From TMP-86 sp964247385 (GTDB lineage Bacteria; Pseudomonadota; Gammaproteobacteria; Steroidobacterales; Steroidobacteraceae), in contig CAXTUB010000006.1 of assembly GCA_964247385.1 (NCBI GenBank), forward strand, positions 62,001 to 126,000: a stretch of 64,000 nucleotides of DNA. The letters are read 5' to 3'. The notes beneath the pieces are model-generated. The model was not told where the DNA came from. It did no database searches and saw only the letters and a list, made by a program, of their open reading frames with translations. Below, piece after piece: positions 32,336 through 41,478 of the stretch (positions are counted from its first letter, which is position 1; every line of letters starts with the position of its first letter). Position numbers and translations under genes: made by a program.

Positions 32336-35300
32336 CAATCCCATGACATCGATCCGCGCCAGCGAATTGCTCGATGCGAAAATATAGGGATTCGCTCCGC
32401 CGGCCACGCCAAGAGGATCGGGCGACAGATAACGGCCGGTATTCGGATCTAGATACCGCTCTCCGTTGTAGAGAAGGCCGCTCTCGCGGTCCAAATATTG
32501 ATTCGAGCCGCGCAGGTTCAGGCGGCTCGAAGCGCTGCTCGCATGACCGCGCGTATCCACGAGAGCGCGGGGAGCCAGGGCCGCATCGGTGATGACGGCC
32601 GAGACACTTCCGCCTTCGAATAGAGCCACAGGCATGTCGTCCAGCCACACGTACGTGCGCATGACGCGGCCAGCGGAGTCCACTTCACCGATGACCTTGC
32701 TGCGCTCATACAAATACCACGTCGTGCTGGCTCGGCCGTTTTCATAGACGGTTTTTCGAATGCGCTCGTTCATGGCGTTATACGAGTAGCTTGCGATGAG
32801 GTGTCCGTGCTCACGCACGCCGCTCAACCTGCCCTCGCTATCCCAATCGTAGGAACGAGCGCCGGCACGCACGGTCGCACCCCCGATCGAATAGCCGAAT
32901 GTCAGGTCGCTGGGGCGAGCGCCGCTCACGCGCAATGCCAGCAGACGATTCGAGTCGGGCGCGAAGGAAAAATTTGCATCCTCCGCGCCGGATCGCGCAC
33001 GAAGGTTTTCACCTGCGTCGTAGCGCAGGAAAGTGGCGTGGTCCCCAGCTCCTGCGCGCCGAATCAACCGGCGTTGCCCGTCGAACTGCAGCGCGAAATT
33101 CTCACGGCCGGCAAATGATTCGATCGCCGCGCCGGACGGATCCGGTGCAGCGCCCACATACGTGAACCGCTCCTGCCAAATAGCAGGTGCACCCATACGC
33201 GCAAGTCGGCCACGCGTGTCCAAATCTCGATGCACTGTAGTCTGGCCCAACAGTCGCATTGAGCGATGCGCAGGATCGGGATCGCTCCCCAGCTGGGAAA
33301 CCAGCGGCTCGACGCCGCTCGGTGCTCGCCAATCGATACGATTCAATAGCCCGGCGCCGACACCGGGCGCCCGGCCGTAAACGTATGTCAACGAATGATC
33401 GTCCGGCAGCGTCTCGCCAATCAGCCGACCCTGCTCATCGTGCTCGAAATGCGTGGTGTACTTATGGCCGCCCAGCACGCGGGTGTGCTCGATCAAGCGC
33501 GCGCGCGCATCGTAAGCAAAGCGCTCCTCGCCACCGGGGAATCGGATACGCCGGGGTTTGCCGTTTTGCGCATACTCGATTTTCGTGACGCCATCGGCGC
33601 TGCGCTTCTGAACTACCCGTCCCGCATCGTCACGGAGGTAATGAATGCTCGAGCGCGGCGTGAGCTTTGCGGTGAGATGATTCGATGCGTCGTAGTCGAG
33701 CCGCGTGTCGCCTGCGTCCGACGATTCGATCCGCCGCAGTCGGCCGAAGTCATCGTACGCATAACCCGAGCGCACCCGCCTCGAATCAACATATGAAACC
33801 GGCTGGTCGAATGCGTCGACCTCGACGACGCCCTGGACGGCACTTGCGAATGCCATCGCGCCGACCGAGTTCGGGGCTGGCGGTTTGGCGGCGGCATGGC
33901 GCAACACCAGCTCGCCGGACGCGGCTTGAAACGAGCTGCTCGCGATGCTGGCGTCATCGGCTCGCTCGAGTGAGATTTTCCTCCCCGCCGCATCGACAAT
34001 CTCGCGCACGACGCCCGAGCCGGCATCGTATCGGTAAGAAAGCGTCTCGCCAGTAGGCGTCGTGACCCGCTCGATGCGCCCCTCGGCATCGTATGCGTAG
34101 CGCTCGAATCGGCCATCTCGATCGATCGCTGCGATTCTCGAAAATGAGTCATATTCATAACGGAAAGTGTGCTCGGGCGAGCGCAAGACCGTGAGCCGCG
34201 ACCACGCGTCATACTCGAAGCGCGTGGTGCGCGCACCCGGCTCGATTCTTTCGAGCAATCGACCTCGTGCGTCGTAGCGAAATCTGACGGTGTCCGTTCC
34301 GCCAGGCAGCGGGCCATCGATGCGTACGAGGCGGCCCGACGAATCGTAGCCGTAGCTCGAACGCCGTTCGATATCATCAGAGCGAGGCGTGCCCGAACCG
34401 GCGGCAGGCGCATAGCCCCGCTCGATGCGCGCGCTCGGCTGGTCGGAGCCGCCTGCGTACAGGTATTCGAACGAATGCACTTTGCCCTGAGCGATGCTCG
34501 GGCCCTCGATGCGAATAATCCTCCCGAGCGCATCGCGCGTGGAGCGCATGTCACCGGCCACGATGACTCGCCCCAGCGGGTCATAGGCATAGCGAATGCT
34601 CCTGCAATCTGCACAGCCCGGCGTCATGCCGAGCAAGCGGTTCTCGCCATTCAACAGAGCGAACTCATACCGCGTGACGCGGCCTGTCGCGTCGGTTGCG
34701 ATTGCAACCGCGGGAGCGGCCAGTGAGCCTGGCATGCCGCTGCGAGAGATGCGGATACGATCAGACCCGTGTTGCGACATCACGGCGCTGCCGTCCGGCG
34801 CGTAAGCGTAAGTCGAGATGCGCTGCCACTCGCCGCGAGCCGCCACCGCGATGCCGGTCAGCGCATGGGGGTGGCCCGCTTGTCTTGCGGGCTCGTAGAA
34901 ATAGCTGCGCCGCGCGGCGCCGAATTGCCTGACGCCCGTGAGATTTCCGAAACCTGCACTTTGAGATGCGTCGTTGTACGCGTAGTCGATCCGACCCAAC
35001 GGCGTATCAATGGACGATACCCCTTGAAAGCCGGCACCGCGAGCGGGGTAATGAAGTGCGAGCATTCGGCCATGGGAATCGATCACGCGCAGCAACTCGC
35101 CGCGCACGCCGCGGTCGAGCTGCACGAATGCGCCTGAGCGCGATACGACGCGACGCAGCTTGCCGCGAGAGTTGAATTCAAGGCGGCGCCCGTCAGGCCA
35201 AATCCATAGGTAGCGTGGTTCTGCATCTCCGTCGAGAATTTCGATGCGGCCTTTGGCAGGATCTTTTGTGACGCAGCTTCGCGGACTTCGCGCATCGCGC

Positions 35301-35716
35301 GCAAATGTGAGGCGTCCGCCATCGGCCTCCAATACTTGGATGGACTCTGTGCCGACGAACAACTCCGTGTCATACGACAATCGCCAGCCGGCGCCGACGG
35401 AGCCGGTGCTGCGATCCAACGAGTTGTAGTAGCGGATGACCTCGATACCCAGCTCTCCCGGAAACGGCGGCATGTCTTCTTCGCGTTGGAACTTGTTTCC
35501 GGTCATCACATCAATGGGGTTTCCTGCACCCACATCGGCGCCGACTCGGCCCAACGTTGCGACCCCTTGTCCGCCGCATGTCGAGCCAATGGGGCTTGGT
35601 CCGCAGCTCGCCGCGCCCGGGCCCGCGGGCAGTGCGCGTGCGAGTTGCGGCGGGGTGCATAGCATCGAAGCCGCATAAACAAGCCATCGTGCGCGGATCC
35701 TTGCGCGAATGGTCAT
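31361..35716 (-). CDS. Secreted Rhs/YD-repeat polymorphic toxin
   Basis: A 1451-residue protein starting at ATG 35716 with a good Shine-Dalgarno (AAGGAAGGGA). A signal-peptide-like N-terminus (RWLVYAASMLCTPPQLARAL) precedes a DUF6531-type entry segment (GNPIDVMTGNKFQREED, about 64-80). A long shell of YD repeats follows (for example YGYDSSGRLVRIDGPL, RYDARGRLLERIEPG), then the core end motif YNGERYLDPNTGRYLSPDPL and NPYIFASSNSLARIDVMGL. The last about 324 residues (32335-31361) are non-Rhs: a hydrophobic stretch, then a domain with GDTIYIIQRPGGRPGGWGTL and YRGGGQQVQFLLEM. These loosely recall NAD-targeting (TNT/ART-like) toxins. No PAAR, VgrG or TcB partner is present. It ends the tad operon. 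Confidence 0.85.
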   Translation of the reverse strand: MTIRARIRARWLVYAASMLCTPPQLARALPAGPGAASCGPSPIGSTCGGQGVATLGRVGADVGAGNPIDVMTGNKFQREEDMPPFPGELGIEVIRYYNSLDRSTGSVGAGWRLSYDTELFVGTESIQVLEADGGRLTFARDARSPRSCVTKDPAKGRIEILDGDAEPRYLWIWPDGRRLEFNSRGKLRRVVSRSGAFVQLDRGVRGELLRVIDSHGRMLALHYPARGAGFQGVSSIDTPLGRIDYAYNDASQSAGFGNLTGVRQFGAARRSYFYEPARQAGHPHALTGIAVAARGEWQRISTYAYAPDGSAVMSQHGSDRIRISRSGMPGSLAAPAVAIATDATGRVTRYEFALLNGENRLLGMTPGCADCRSIRYAYDPLGRVIVAGDMRSTRDALGRIIRIEGPSIAQGKVHSFEYLYAGGSDQPSARIERGYAPAAGSGTPRSDDIERRSSYGYDSSGRLVRIDGPLPGGTDTVRFRYDARGRLLERIEPGARTTRFEYDAWSRLTVLRSPEHTFRYEYDSFSRIAAIDRDGRFERYAYDAEGRIERVTTPTGETLSYRYDAGSGVVREIVDAAGRKISLERADDASIASSSFQAASGELVLRHAAAKPPAPNSVGAMAFASAVQGVVEVDAFDQPVSYVDSRRVRSGYAYDDFGRLRRIESSDAGDTRLDYDASNHLTAKLTPRSSIHYLRDDAGRVVQKRSADGVTKIEYAQNGKPRRIRFPGGEERFAYDARARLIEHTRVLGGHKYTTHFEHDEQGRLIGETLPDDHSLTYVYGRAPGVGAGLLNRIDWRAPSGVEPLVSQLGSDPDPAHRSMRLLGQTTVHRDLDTRGRLARMGAPAIWQERFTYVGAAPDPSGAAIESFAGRENFALQFDGQRRLIRRAGAGDHATFLRYDAGENLRARSGAEDANFSFAPDSNRLLALRVSGARPSDLTFGYSIGGATVRAGARSYDWDSEGRLSGVREHGHLIASYSYNAMNERIRKTVYENGRASTTWYLYERSKVIGEVDSAGRVMRTYVWLDDMPVALFEGGSVSAVITDAALAPRALVDTRGHASSASSRLNLRGSNQYLDRESGLLYNGERYLDPNTGRYLSPDPLGVAGGANPYIFASSNSLARIDVMGLRPQPIADESVADWTLDQKLSFVFRSAADQIQDHDLAQALRELVAPTAIATTAAIFSTWAVAQFTPYAWAADIAAAGIGSLFIGGAVWDVIQTSYRVARGFSSAKCASDLEQTSADLSLGLSRAAAALAAGIATGTAGSRVARLLRTTFERDLGAVNGSRTRAAINENYYGRFDPDRGPYAGSQANREWIARQRQAGLSDAHPPWSTTRSVQDTWLNPGDTIYIIQRPGGRPGGWGTLERYSSIEEARARLAILYQFKRSEEPLVMQEYVVKSAIPAREGFSGPQVSGWPASETYRGGGQQVQFLLEMTENNWRQYLAAVDSTTP

Positions 35717-35757
35717 AGGTCCCTTCCTTGGGAAATGAGAGTTGATCGGCCGTTAGC

Positions 35758-37056
35758 TCATGGCGCAGCTGCCGTGCAACAAATGCGCACGCCGCAGTTT
35801 GGATCGCATTGCGGATCCCCAGGCCGACAGTGATGCGGCAAGCAACCAGGATCCGAGCGTGGATTGCAGCGCGGCCAGGTTCCGCCGCTGCCATCCCCAA
35901 CGCCGCCCGCGTTGCCAGAGCCCCCAGGCGAGCCGCCCTGGTCGGAATCGCAATCGGGATTCCAATTGGGACAAGAGGGTAACGCCGCCGTCGGCGGCCG
36001 CGGCGAAACGGGTCGCACCGATCCGCCGCGATACGAGAATGCGCCGGGCTCATAAGCATCGCTCATCATGCGCAACGTGGTGCGTGCAACGACCGGAATG
36101 CGCCCGGCCGCGAGCAGCTCTCGCACGAACTCATCGTCGCCGCCCGTGCCGAGCTGCTGCAGCGCCCAAGAATAAAAGCGCCCTGCAATCGGCACTTGCT
36201 TGGCCGGCGGAATTCCGTAGGTCACCCGGACCGCGAGCAAGTTGGCATCTTGAAGGCTCTGCCCCGAGGAATTCGACGCGGAATTCCATGGACAATCGGT
36301 GCGGTCGCGCGGGCAGCGGAGATGAATGAGATCAGTCGAGGGAATGGCGCGTACGCCTGCGGCGGCCGATAACTCCGGGCTGTAAAAATCGTCGAAGCTC
36401 TGCGCCGTGGGAGAGAGAATTTCCACGCGAGCTGCGCCTTGCGCGAAATCCATTGCGGCGGCCGCCGAGCTTTGGCTGAGCTCGCCAAGCGTCGTGCCGC
36501 CTCCGTAGTAAGGGTTCATGGCTTGTTCGAGCGCCGAATACACCGACGCAATTCGCGCGTGATTCAAAGTCCCGGCGCGAGCGGCGGAAAACACCGCATA
36601 GTTCAATGAGCTCTTCGCGTGCAATCCAAGCGCTGCCTGCGCTATACCCATGAGGACGAAGAGCAGCAGTGGAATGACGATGACGAACTCGACCAGCGCA
36701 GCCCCGCTCTGCCGCACATGAGGTTGGACCGCCCTCGGCCGTTCGCGATTCAATGCCACTTGATCTCCCAAGCGCAGTCCCAGCCGGTGCACCTCACCCA
36801 CCTGCATTTCCAAAACGCCATGCGCTTGCCGGCAAGCCACCATGCGCCAGGGCGGCACGCGTGTGCGAATGTCTCGGATGTACCCTTCTGCATCGATGAA
36901 GATCACATCGATGGCAAAGCTCATGCAGGCGGTATGGATGCAGCGACAGTTCGGCAGCCACAGCGCCGTGCCGGCAAAAGGCGCGGCGCGCAGAATGAGC
37001 CCGCGCAGACGCGCCAAAAATCCCCTTGCGGGCTCGATGTCGATTCGAGCGTTCAC
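35758..37056 (-). CDS. DUF192-TadE fusion protein with Cys-rich tail
   Basis: A 432-residue protein starting at GTG 37056, 4 bp after the tadC stop; the open frame upstream lies inside tadC and is discounted. Residues about 1-105 are a DUF192 domain (FLARLRGLILRAAPFAGTAL, CRCIHTACMSFAIDVIFID, VPPWRMVACRQAHGVLEM, LGLRLGDQV). Residues about 115-350 are TadE-like, starting RQSGAALVEFVIVIPLLLFV with the pilin-type hydrophobic helix and conserved Glu. The last about 75 residues are Gly/Pro-rich with nine Cys (GCLPHHCRPGDPQCDPNC). DUF192 genes are usually separate neighbours of tad genes; the fusion is unusual. The Rhs gene follows 41 bp later. Confidence 0.8.
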   Translation of the reverse strand: MNARIDIEPARGFLARLRGLILRAAPFAGTALWLPNCRCIHTACMSFAIDVIFIDAEGYIRDIRTRVPPWRMVACRQAHGVLEMQVGEVHRLGLRLGDQVALNRERPRAVQPHVRQSGAALVEFVIVIPLLLFVLMGIAQAALGLHAKSSLNYAVFSAARAGTLNHARIASVYSALEQAMNPYYGGGTTLGELSQSSAAAAMDFAQGAARVEILSPTAQSFDDFYSPELSAAAGVRAIPSTDLIHLRCPRDRTDCPWNSASNSSGQSLQDANLLAVRVTYGIPPAKQVPIAGRFYSWALQQLGTGGDDEFVRELLAAGRIPVVARTTLRMMSDAYEPGAFSYRGGSVRPVSPRPPTAALPSCPNWNPDCDSDQGGSPGGSGNAGGVGDGSGGTWPRCNPRSDPGCLPHHCRPGDPQCDPNCGVRICCTAAAP

Positions 37057-37060
37057 AGCG

Positions 37061-37957
37061 CTACAGACCCGAGTGCATGAATTTGATCGCGATTGGAAAA
37101 CCGAGAACGATGAACGTGCACGGGAAAATGAACGCGACCAGGGGGAATAGCATTTTGACCGGCGCTTCCATGGCGAGCTTCTCCGCGCGGACATAGCGCT
37201 CTGCACGCCGTTGCTCGGCTTGAGCGCGCAGGATGGGTCCCAAATTCATGCCAAGCGTTTCGGCCTGAATCAGAGCGGTCGTGAGATTGACGACGGCCGC
37301 ATCGTTCATGCGCCTTGCCATTTGGCGCAACGCTTCGATACGGGTTTTGCCTGCGCGATGATCGCGCAGCACACGGGAGATCTCGTCGCGTAGCGGGCCG
37401 TGCGGCCCCTTGGCCACCGTGTGCGCGAATGCGCTCTGCAAGGTCAGCCCCGCCTCAACGCACAAGGTGATGAGATCTAAAATGAAAGGAAGTGTTTTTT
37501 GCGTGGCGCGCCTTCTCGCGCGCACGCGGTCGCGAGCCCACATCAAGGGAAGCGCGAAGCCGACGGCTCCGCCCAACAGAATTGCCGCGGCCGCCGAGGC
37601 ATGCCAAGTCGTTGCGACGAATACGCCGAGTAGGGCGCAGCCCAAAGCGAGCAAACATTGAAAGGCCAGGAATTGGTCGACGCTGAGCGCAAAGTCGAGC
37701 CCGGCGAGCAACAGCAAATCAGACAATTTCGAGCGCACGATCGTTGGAATGAAGCGCGAGACCAACGGCGCCAACGCGCGTACCGGCAGCCATAACGCAC
37801 GAAACGCGCGCGGTGGAGCATCCAGATATTCACGATTTTCCGCGGGCAAGTACACCAGCGAATGCGCGGTCACGGCCGCAGCCATCGCAGCGGATGCAGC
37901 CGCCGCCGCGGCTGCCGCGAAGGCGACCCACCCAAGCTCAACCAGATTGGTGCTCAT
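37061..37957 (-). CDS. tadC: Tad pilus inner-membrane platform protein TadC
   Basis: A 298-residue T2SF/GspF-family platform protein. Hydrophobic helices lie near residues 8-30, 105-135 (LLALGCALLGVFVATTW), and at the C-terminus (KMLFPLVAFIFPCTFIVLGF). The cytoplasmic T2SF domain contains RRATQKTLPFILDLITLCVEAGLTLQSAF and the family KMLFPL-P string. Within the Tad system it works with TadB at the base of the Flp pilus, driven by the CpaF ATPase. It follows tadB by 26 bp. Confidence 0.9.
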   Translation of the reverse strand: MSTNLVELGWVAFAAAAAAAASAAMAAAVTAHSLVYLPAENREYLDAPPRAFRALWLPVRALAPLVSRFIPTIVRSKLSDLLLLAGLDFALSVDQFLAFQCLLALGCALLGVFVATTWHASAAAAILLGGAVGFALPLMWARDRVRARRRATQKTLPFILDLITLCVEAGLTLQSAFAHTVAKGPHGPLRDEISRVLRDHRAGKTRIEALRQMARRMNDAAVVNLTTALIQAETLGMNLGPILRAQAEQRRAERYVRAEKLAMEAPVKMLFPLVAFIFPCTFIVLGFPIAIKFMHSGL

Positions 37958-37983
37958 TTCGATAAGCTCTCACTTCCATACGT

Positions 37984-38832
37984 TCATACGTCGATGCGCA
38001 CGATGCGCCGGATGCAATAAACGCCCGCTGCTTCGAGCGCCAAGATCACGACGAGCGTGGCCCAACCCAATCGAGTCGAATACAGGAGCGCGACTTCGCG
38101 TGGCTCGAGTTTCATGAGAATGAGGAGAAGCAATGCCGGCAGCGCACCCACGATCAACGCCTGCAACTTGCCCTGCGACGTGAGCGCGCGAATTTTCGCT
38201 TCGATCGCGAGCGTCTGGCGCAAGGTGGCGGCCGAGCGCTCGAGCGCTTCCGCAAGGCCGCCCCCCGACGCATTGGCGATTCGCATGGCCGCGACCGACA
38301 AGGTCACCGGCGCCAGCCCGATGCGCTTTGATAGCGATTCGAGCGCCGTATCGAGCGACACTCCGAGGCGCAGCTCGCGCAAGACCAAGCCGAACTCCTG
38401 GCCGCAGGCGCCGGTGACCTCACGCGCCACATGCTCGAGTGCCGAGCTCAACGAGGAGCCGGCGCGCAAGGCGCCTGCAAGCATGAGGAGCGCGTCGGGA
38501 AACTGCTGCGTCAGCTGATGCAGCCGCCGACGGCGCAAAAAAAGAATTGCGCATGCCGGCAGCGCCGTGGCTGCCGCGCCGCTGAGCACGGCCAACCACC
38601 CTTGGCCGGTTCCAAGCCAGACGCCAACGACCACCAACAAAGCAAGCGTCGCCGACGCGACGTACAACACGTCTGCATCGAAGAACAAAAATAGTTGGAG
38701 CAGCGAGGCTCGCGTGCGTTCTGCCGTTCGCGCGCGGTGTCGCGCGAGACGCCGAGCGCCCCATTCGAGCAACAGAATCAGCAGCAGCACAGTGGCGCCT
38801 CCCGCACACAGCGCAATGGCCACAGTGCGCAT
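37984..38832 (-). CDS. tadB: Tad pilus inner-membrane platform protein TadB
   Basis: A 282-residue T2SF-family protein. An N-terminal helix (VAIALCAGGATVLLLILLLEW) and a central pair (LYVASATLALLVVVGVWLG; WLAVLSGAAATALPACAILF) precede the T2SF domain with QLTQQFPDALLMLAGALRAG and LVLRELRLGVSLDTALESLS. Two C-terminal helices follow (ALIVGALPALLLLILM; ATLVVILALEAAGVYCI). It sits directly after cpaF (1 bp gap) and before tadC, the standard order. Confidence 0.9.
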   Translation of the reverse strand: MRTVAIALCAGGATVLLLILLLEWGARRLARHRARTAERTRASLLQLFLFFDADVLYVASATLALLVVVGVWLGTGQGWLAVLSGAAATALPACAILFLRRRRLHQLTQQFPDALLMLAGALRAGSSLSSALEHVAREVTGACGQEFGLVLRELRLGVSLDTALESLSKRIGLAPVTLSVAAMRIANASGGGLAEALERSAATLRQTLAIEAKIRALTSQGKLQALIVGALPALLLLILMKLEPREVALLYSTRLGWATLVVILALEAAGVYCIRRIVRIDV

Positions 38833-38833
38833 G

Positions 38834-40138
38834 TCATGTGTCCGCGACAGCCGGTAGGGCGGGCTCGAACAGCGTGAGGTTCAGCTCTTGACCCCGTGCT
38901 CGCCACAGGTCATAAAACTCGGGAATGACATTACAGCCCGTGAAGAGCCCTGGAGTCTTGCCGGCGTCCGTGGCACCGGTTCGTTCGAAGCGAAACAGCT
39001 CTTGCAGTTGAATACGCCCGCTTTCCATTCCGCACACTTCGACGATGCTCGTGAGCTTGCGCGAGCCGCAAGAAAATCTCGTTTGCTGCACGATGATGTC
39101 CACCGCGGAGGCGATTTGCTCGCGGATCGCTGCCAAGGGCAAAGCCTCTCCGGCCATGAGAACCATGGTTTCCAATCGCATCAGCGCGTCGCGCGGCGAG
39201 TTCGCATGCAGCGTCGTGAGCGAGCCTTCGTGGCCCGTGTTCATTGCTTGCAGCATGTCCAGCGCTTCGCCGCCGCGGCACTCGCCGACCACGATACGAT
39301 CGGGGCGCATGCGCAATGAATTTCTCACCAAGTCGCGAATGCCCACCAAACCGCGTCCCTCCGCGTTCGCAGGACGCGCCTCGAGCGCAACGAGATTCGG
39401 GTGATGAAGCTGCAATTCGGCCGCATCCTCGATGGTGATGACGCGTTCGGCGGACGGAATGAAACTCGACAACACATTGAGAAGCGTGGTCTTGCCCGAG
39501 CCGGTGCCGCCCGACACGATGACGCTTTGGCGGAGCTGAACGCACAGCTCGAGGAACTGAGCCATCGGCAGAGACAGGGTGCCGAGCTTCGCAAGATCGT
39601 CCATGAGCAACCGCTTGCGGGCAAACTTGCGGATCGTGAGCGTCGGCCCCTTCAACGCGAGCGGGGGAATGATGGCGTTCACCCGCGAGCCATCTTTCAA
39701 GCGTGCATCCACCATCGGGGAGGATTCATCGATGCGCCGTCCGAGGGGCGCGACCACGCGCTCGATCACGCCACTCACTGCTCGGTCGCTCGTGAAAGCC
39801 AATGGGTGCCGCTCGAGCCGGCCGCTTCGCTCAATGAAAATTTCATCATATGCATTGACCATGATCTCGGTCACGCCGTCGTCACGGAGCAATGCCTCGA
39901 GCGGACCCAAGCCAATGGCTTCATCGAGCACCGCGCCGGCCAGATCATCACGGCTCAGCCACGGCGGCAAATTCGGTAACTCAGCGACGATTTCGTGCAC
40001 GAGATGTTGGGTCTCGGCGCGCAGTTCCGTATCGCTCATGCGGGTGAGATCCCGCCGTCTCAGGTCGATGGTTTCGAGCAGTCGGCTGTGCACCCGCACA
40101 CGCCAAGCCGAAAAATCATCAGCGGGACGCGCACTCAC
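38834..40138 (-). CDS. cpaF: Tad pilus assembly ATPase CpaF/TadA
   Basis: A 434-residue secretion ATPase of the VirB11/CpaF class that powers Flp pilus assembly. Start GTG 40138 overlaps the cpaC stop (GTGA). Motifs are the N-terminal DEAIGLGPLEALLRDDGVTE, Walker A VSGGTGSGKTTLLNVLSSF, an Asp box ERVITIEDAAELQL, Walker B-type RPDRIVVGECRGGEALDML and His box GHEGSLTTLHANSPRDAL. It can drive extension, and in Tad systems this single ATPase is thought to drive retraction too. A separate pilU gene in the same neighbourhood is therefore notable. Confidence 0.95.
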   Translation of the reverse strand: MSARPADDFSAWRVRVHSRLLETIDLRRRDLTRMSDTELRAETQHLVHEIVAELPNLPPWLSRDDLAGAVLDEAIGLGPLEALLRDDGVTEIMVNAYDEIFIERSGRLERHPLAFTSDRAVSGVIERVVAPLGRRIDESSPMVDARLKDGSRVNAIIPPLALKGPTLTIRKFARKRLLMDDLAKLGTLSLPMAQFLELCVQLRQSVIVSGGTGSGKTTLLNVLSSFIPSAERVITIEDAAELQLHHPNLVALEARPANAEGRGLVGIRDLVRNSLRMRPDRIVVGECRGGEALDMLQAMNTGHEGSLTTLHANSPRDALMRLETMVLMAGEALPLAAIREQIASAVDIIVQQTRFSCGSRKLTSIVEVCGMESGRIQLQELFRFERTGATDAGKTPGLFTGCNVIPEFYDLWRARGQELNLTLFEPALPAVADT

Positions 40139-41478
40139 GGCGCATCCTCGGGCATCGGCACCGGAATGGACTCGCTCAAGGATTGCTCGGCATCCCGCCG
40201 AACGATTTCTTGGACGCGCGCGAGCGATGAATCACCCGGTTCCACGGTGCGAGCGGTGAGGAAAATCACGAGCTCGGTTTCACGATGATCGTTTTTCTTC
40301 GCTTTGAACAAGTGGCCGAGCACGGGGATGCTGCCCAGGTGCGGCACTTGATCGCTGCTCTTCCCTGAGTTGTGTTGCAGTAAACCGGCAATGACCATGG
40401 TCTCGCCGGATTTCACGTTAAACCAGGTGTCGGCTTCGCGCGAGCGCAGTCCCGGCACGCCGGACAGCGGATTGATGCTCGCGTCGGGCTCACTCACCAT
40501 GGCTCGAACCGACGAGAGAATGGAGCCTGAGTCGGTGGCCAGCGGAGTGACTTCGAGCTCCACGCCGAACTTCTTGAACGTAATTTGCGCCGAGCCGTCT
40601 TGATTGATGGCTTGATAGGGAATTTCACCGCCCGATAGAAAGCTGGCTTTCTTGCCGCTGCGGGTGGCGAGCTGCGGGTCGGCAAGCACGATGGCCTCGC
40701 CCTGTGATTCCAAGATCGCGATGGTGGAATCGATGCCGCTTGCAAGGCCAATACGTCCTTTGAATGGCTGAACATGCGGTCCTTCGAACGAGGATTCCCA
40801 CCGAATCCCAAAATCACGCGTGTGATTGCGGGCGACTTCGACCACTTGCACGTCGATGAGAACCATTTTTTCCCACGCACGATCCTTCTGAAACGCCGTG
40901 AGGTTCACGACCTGTGGGTAGCTCTTCGCAAGCTCCGCGATCTTGAAGAGCTGCAGCTCGCTCAGATCCACGCCGTCGACGATGACCTTCTCAGCGATGG
41001 TGCGTACGTTCACATTGGACATTTGTCCGAGAAACCCCTGGATCTCGGCGGCGATCCGCGCCGTGTCGACGGGCAGCACCCGCACCACCCAGCGCTCACG
41101 CGTGCCCGACGTGTTGAGTATTTCCAGCGAGGTGCGGCCCGCCCCCCGCGGCGCCAACACCACATCGCCATTCGGCAATGCCGTCGCGGACAACACCTCG
41201 CTCTTACCCACGATCACACGCTTCACGCTCGATCGGGTCAGCGTGGTGGTTTCGCCGAGGAACAGCTCGAGCGAATTGACGGTCTCTTGGGTTGCGGGGA
41301 CTTGAACGGATGTCGGCGGAGGAGATGTCGTTGCGGGCGGCACCGATGCGCTGAGCGTCTGCGCATTGGCCGCTGGCACCATGGGCGCCGCTGAACTGGA
41401 TGATGCTGCGGCCAGGCTCCCCTGGCTCGCAGCGAGCGCGAGCAGCAAGCTCGTCGATATCCACCGCGCGCAACTCAC
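40135..41478 (-). CDS. cpaC: Tad pilus secretin CpaC/RcpA
   Basis: A 447-residue outer-membrane secretin. A signal peptide (ISTSLLLALAASQGSLAAA) is followed by a Pro/Ser/Thr-rich linker. The BON/N-domain region contains LFLGETTTLTRSSVKRVIVG and VVLAPRGAGRTSLEILN. The secretin domain then shows VLIDVQVVEVARNHTRDFGI, LADPQLATRSGKKASFLSGG, VELEVTPLATDSGSI and GETMVIAGLLQHNSGKSSDQ. It ends VPHLGSIPVLGHLFKAKKND and TELVIFLTARTVEP. It forms the outer-membrane channel for the Flp pilus, and overlaps cpaB and cpaF by 4 bp each. Confidence 0.93.
   Translation of the reverse strand: MSCARWISTSLLLALAASQGSLAAASSSSAAPMVPAANAQTLSASVPPATTSPPPTSVQVPATQETVNSLELFLGETTTLTRSSVKRVIVGKSEVLSATALPNGDVVLAPRGAGRTSLEILNTSGTRERWVVRVLPVDTARIAAEIQGFLGQMSNVNVRTIAEKVIVDGVDLSELQLFKIAELAKSYPQVVNLTAFQKDRAWEKMVLIDVQVVEVARNHTRDFGIRWESSFEGPHVQPFKGRIGLASGIDSTIAILESQGEAIVLADPQLATRSGKKASFLSGGEIPYQAINQDGSAQITFKKFGVELEVTPLATDSGSILSSVRAMVSEPDASINPLSGVPGLRSREADTWFNVKSGETMVIAGLLQHNSGKSSDQVPHLGSIPVLGHLFKAKKNDHRETELVIFLTARTVEPGDSSLARVQEIVRRDAEQSLSESIPVPMPEDAP

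Noticed and set aside
37057..37206. 50-residue extension of the DUF192-TadE frame
   Set aside because: It lies within the tadC coding region; GTG 37056 directly after the tadC stop fits DUF192 start positions.
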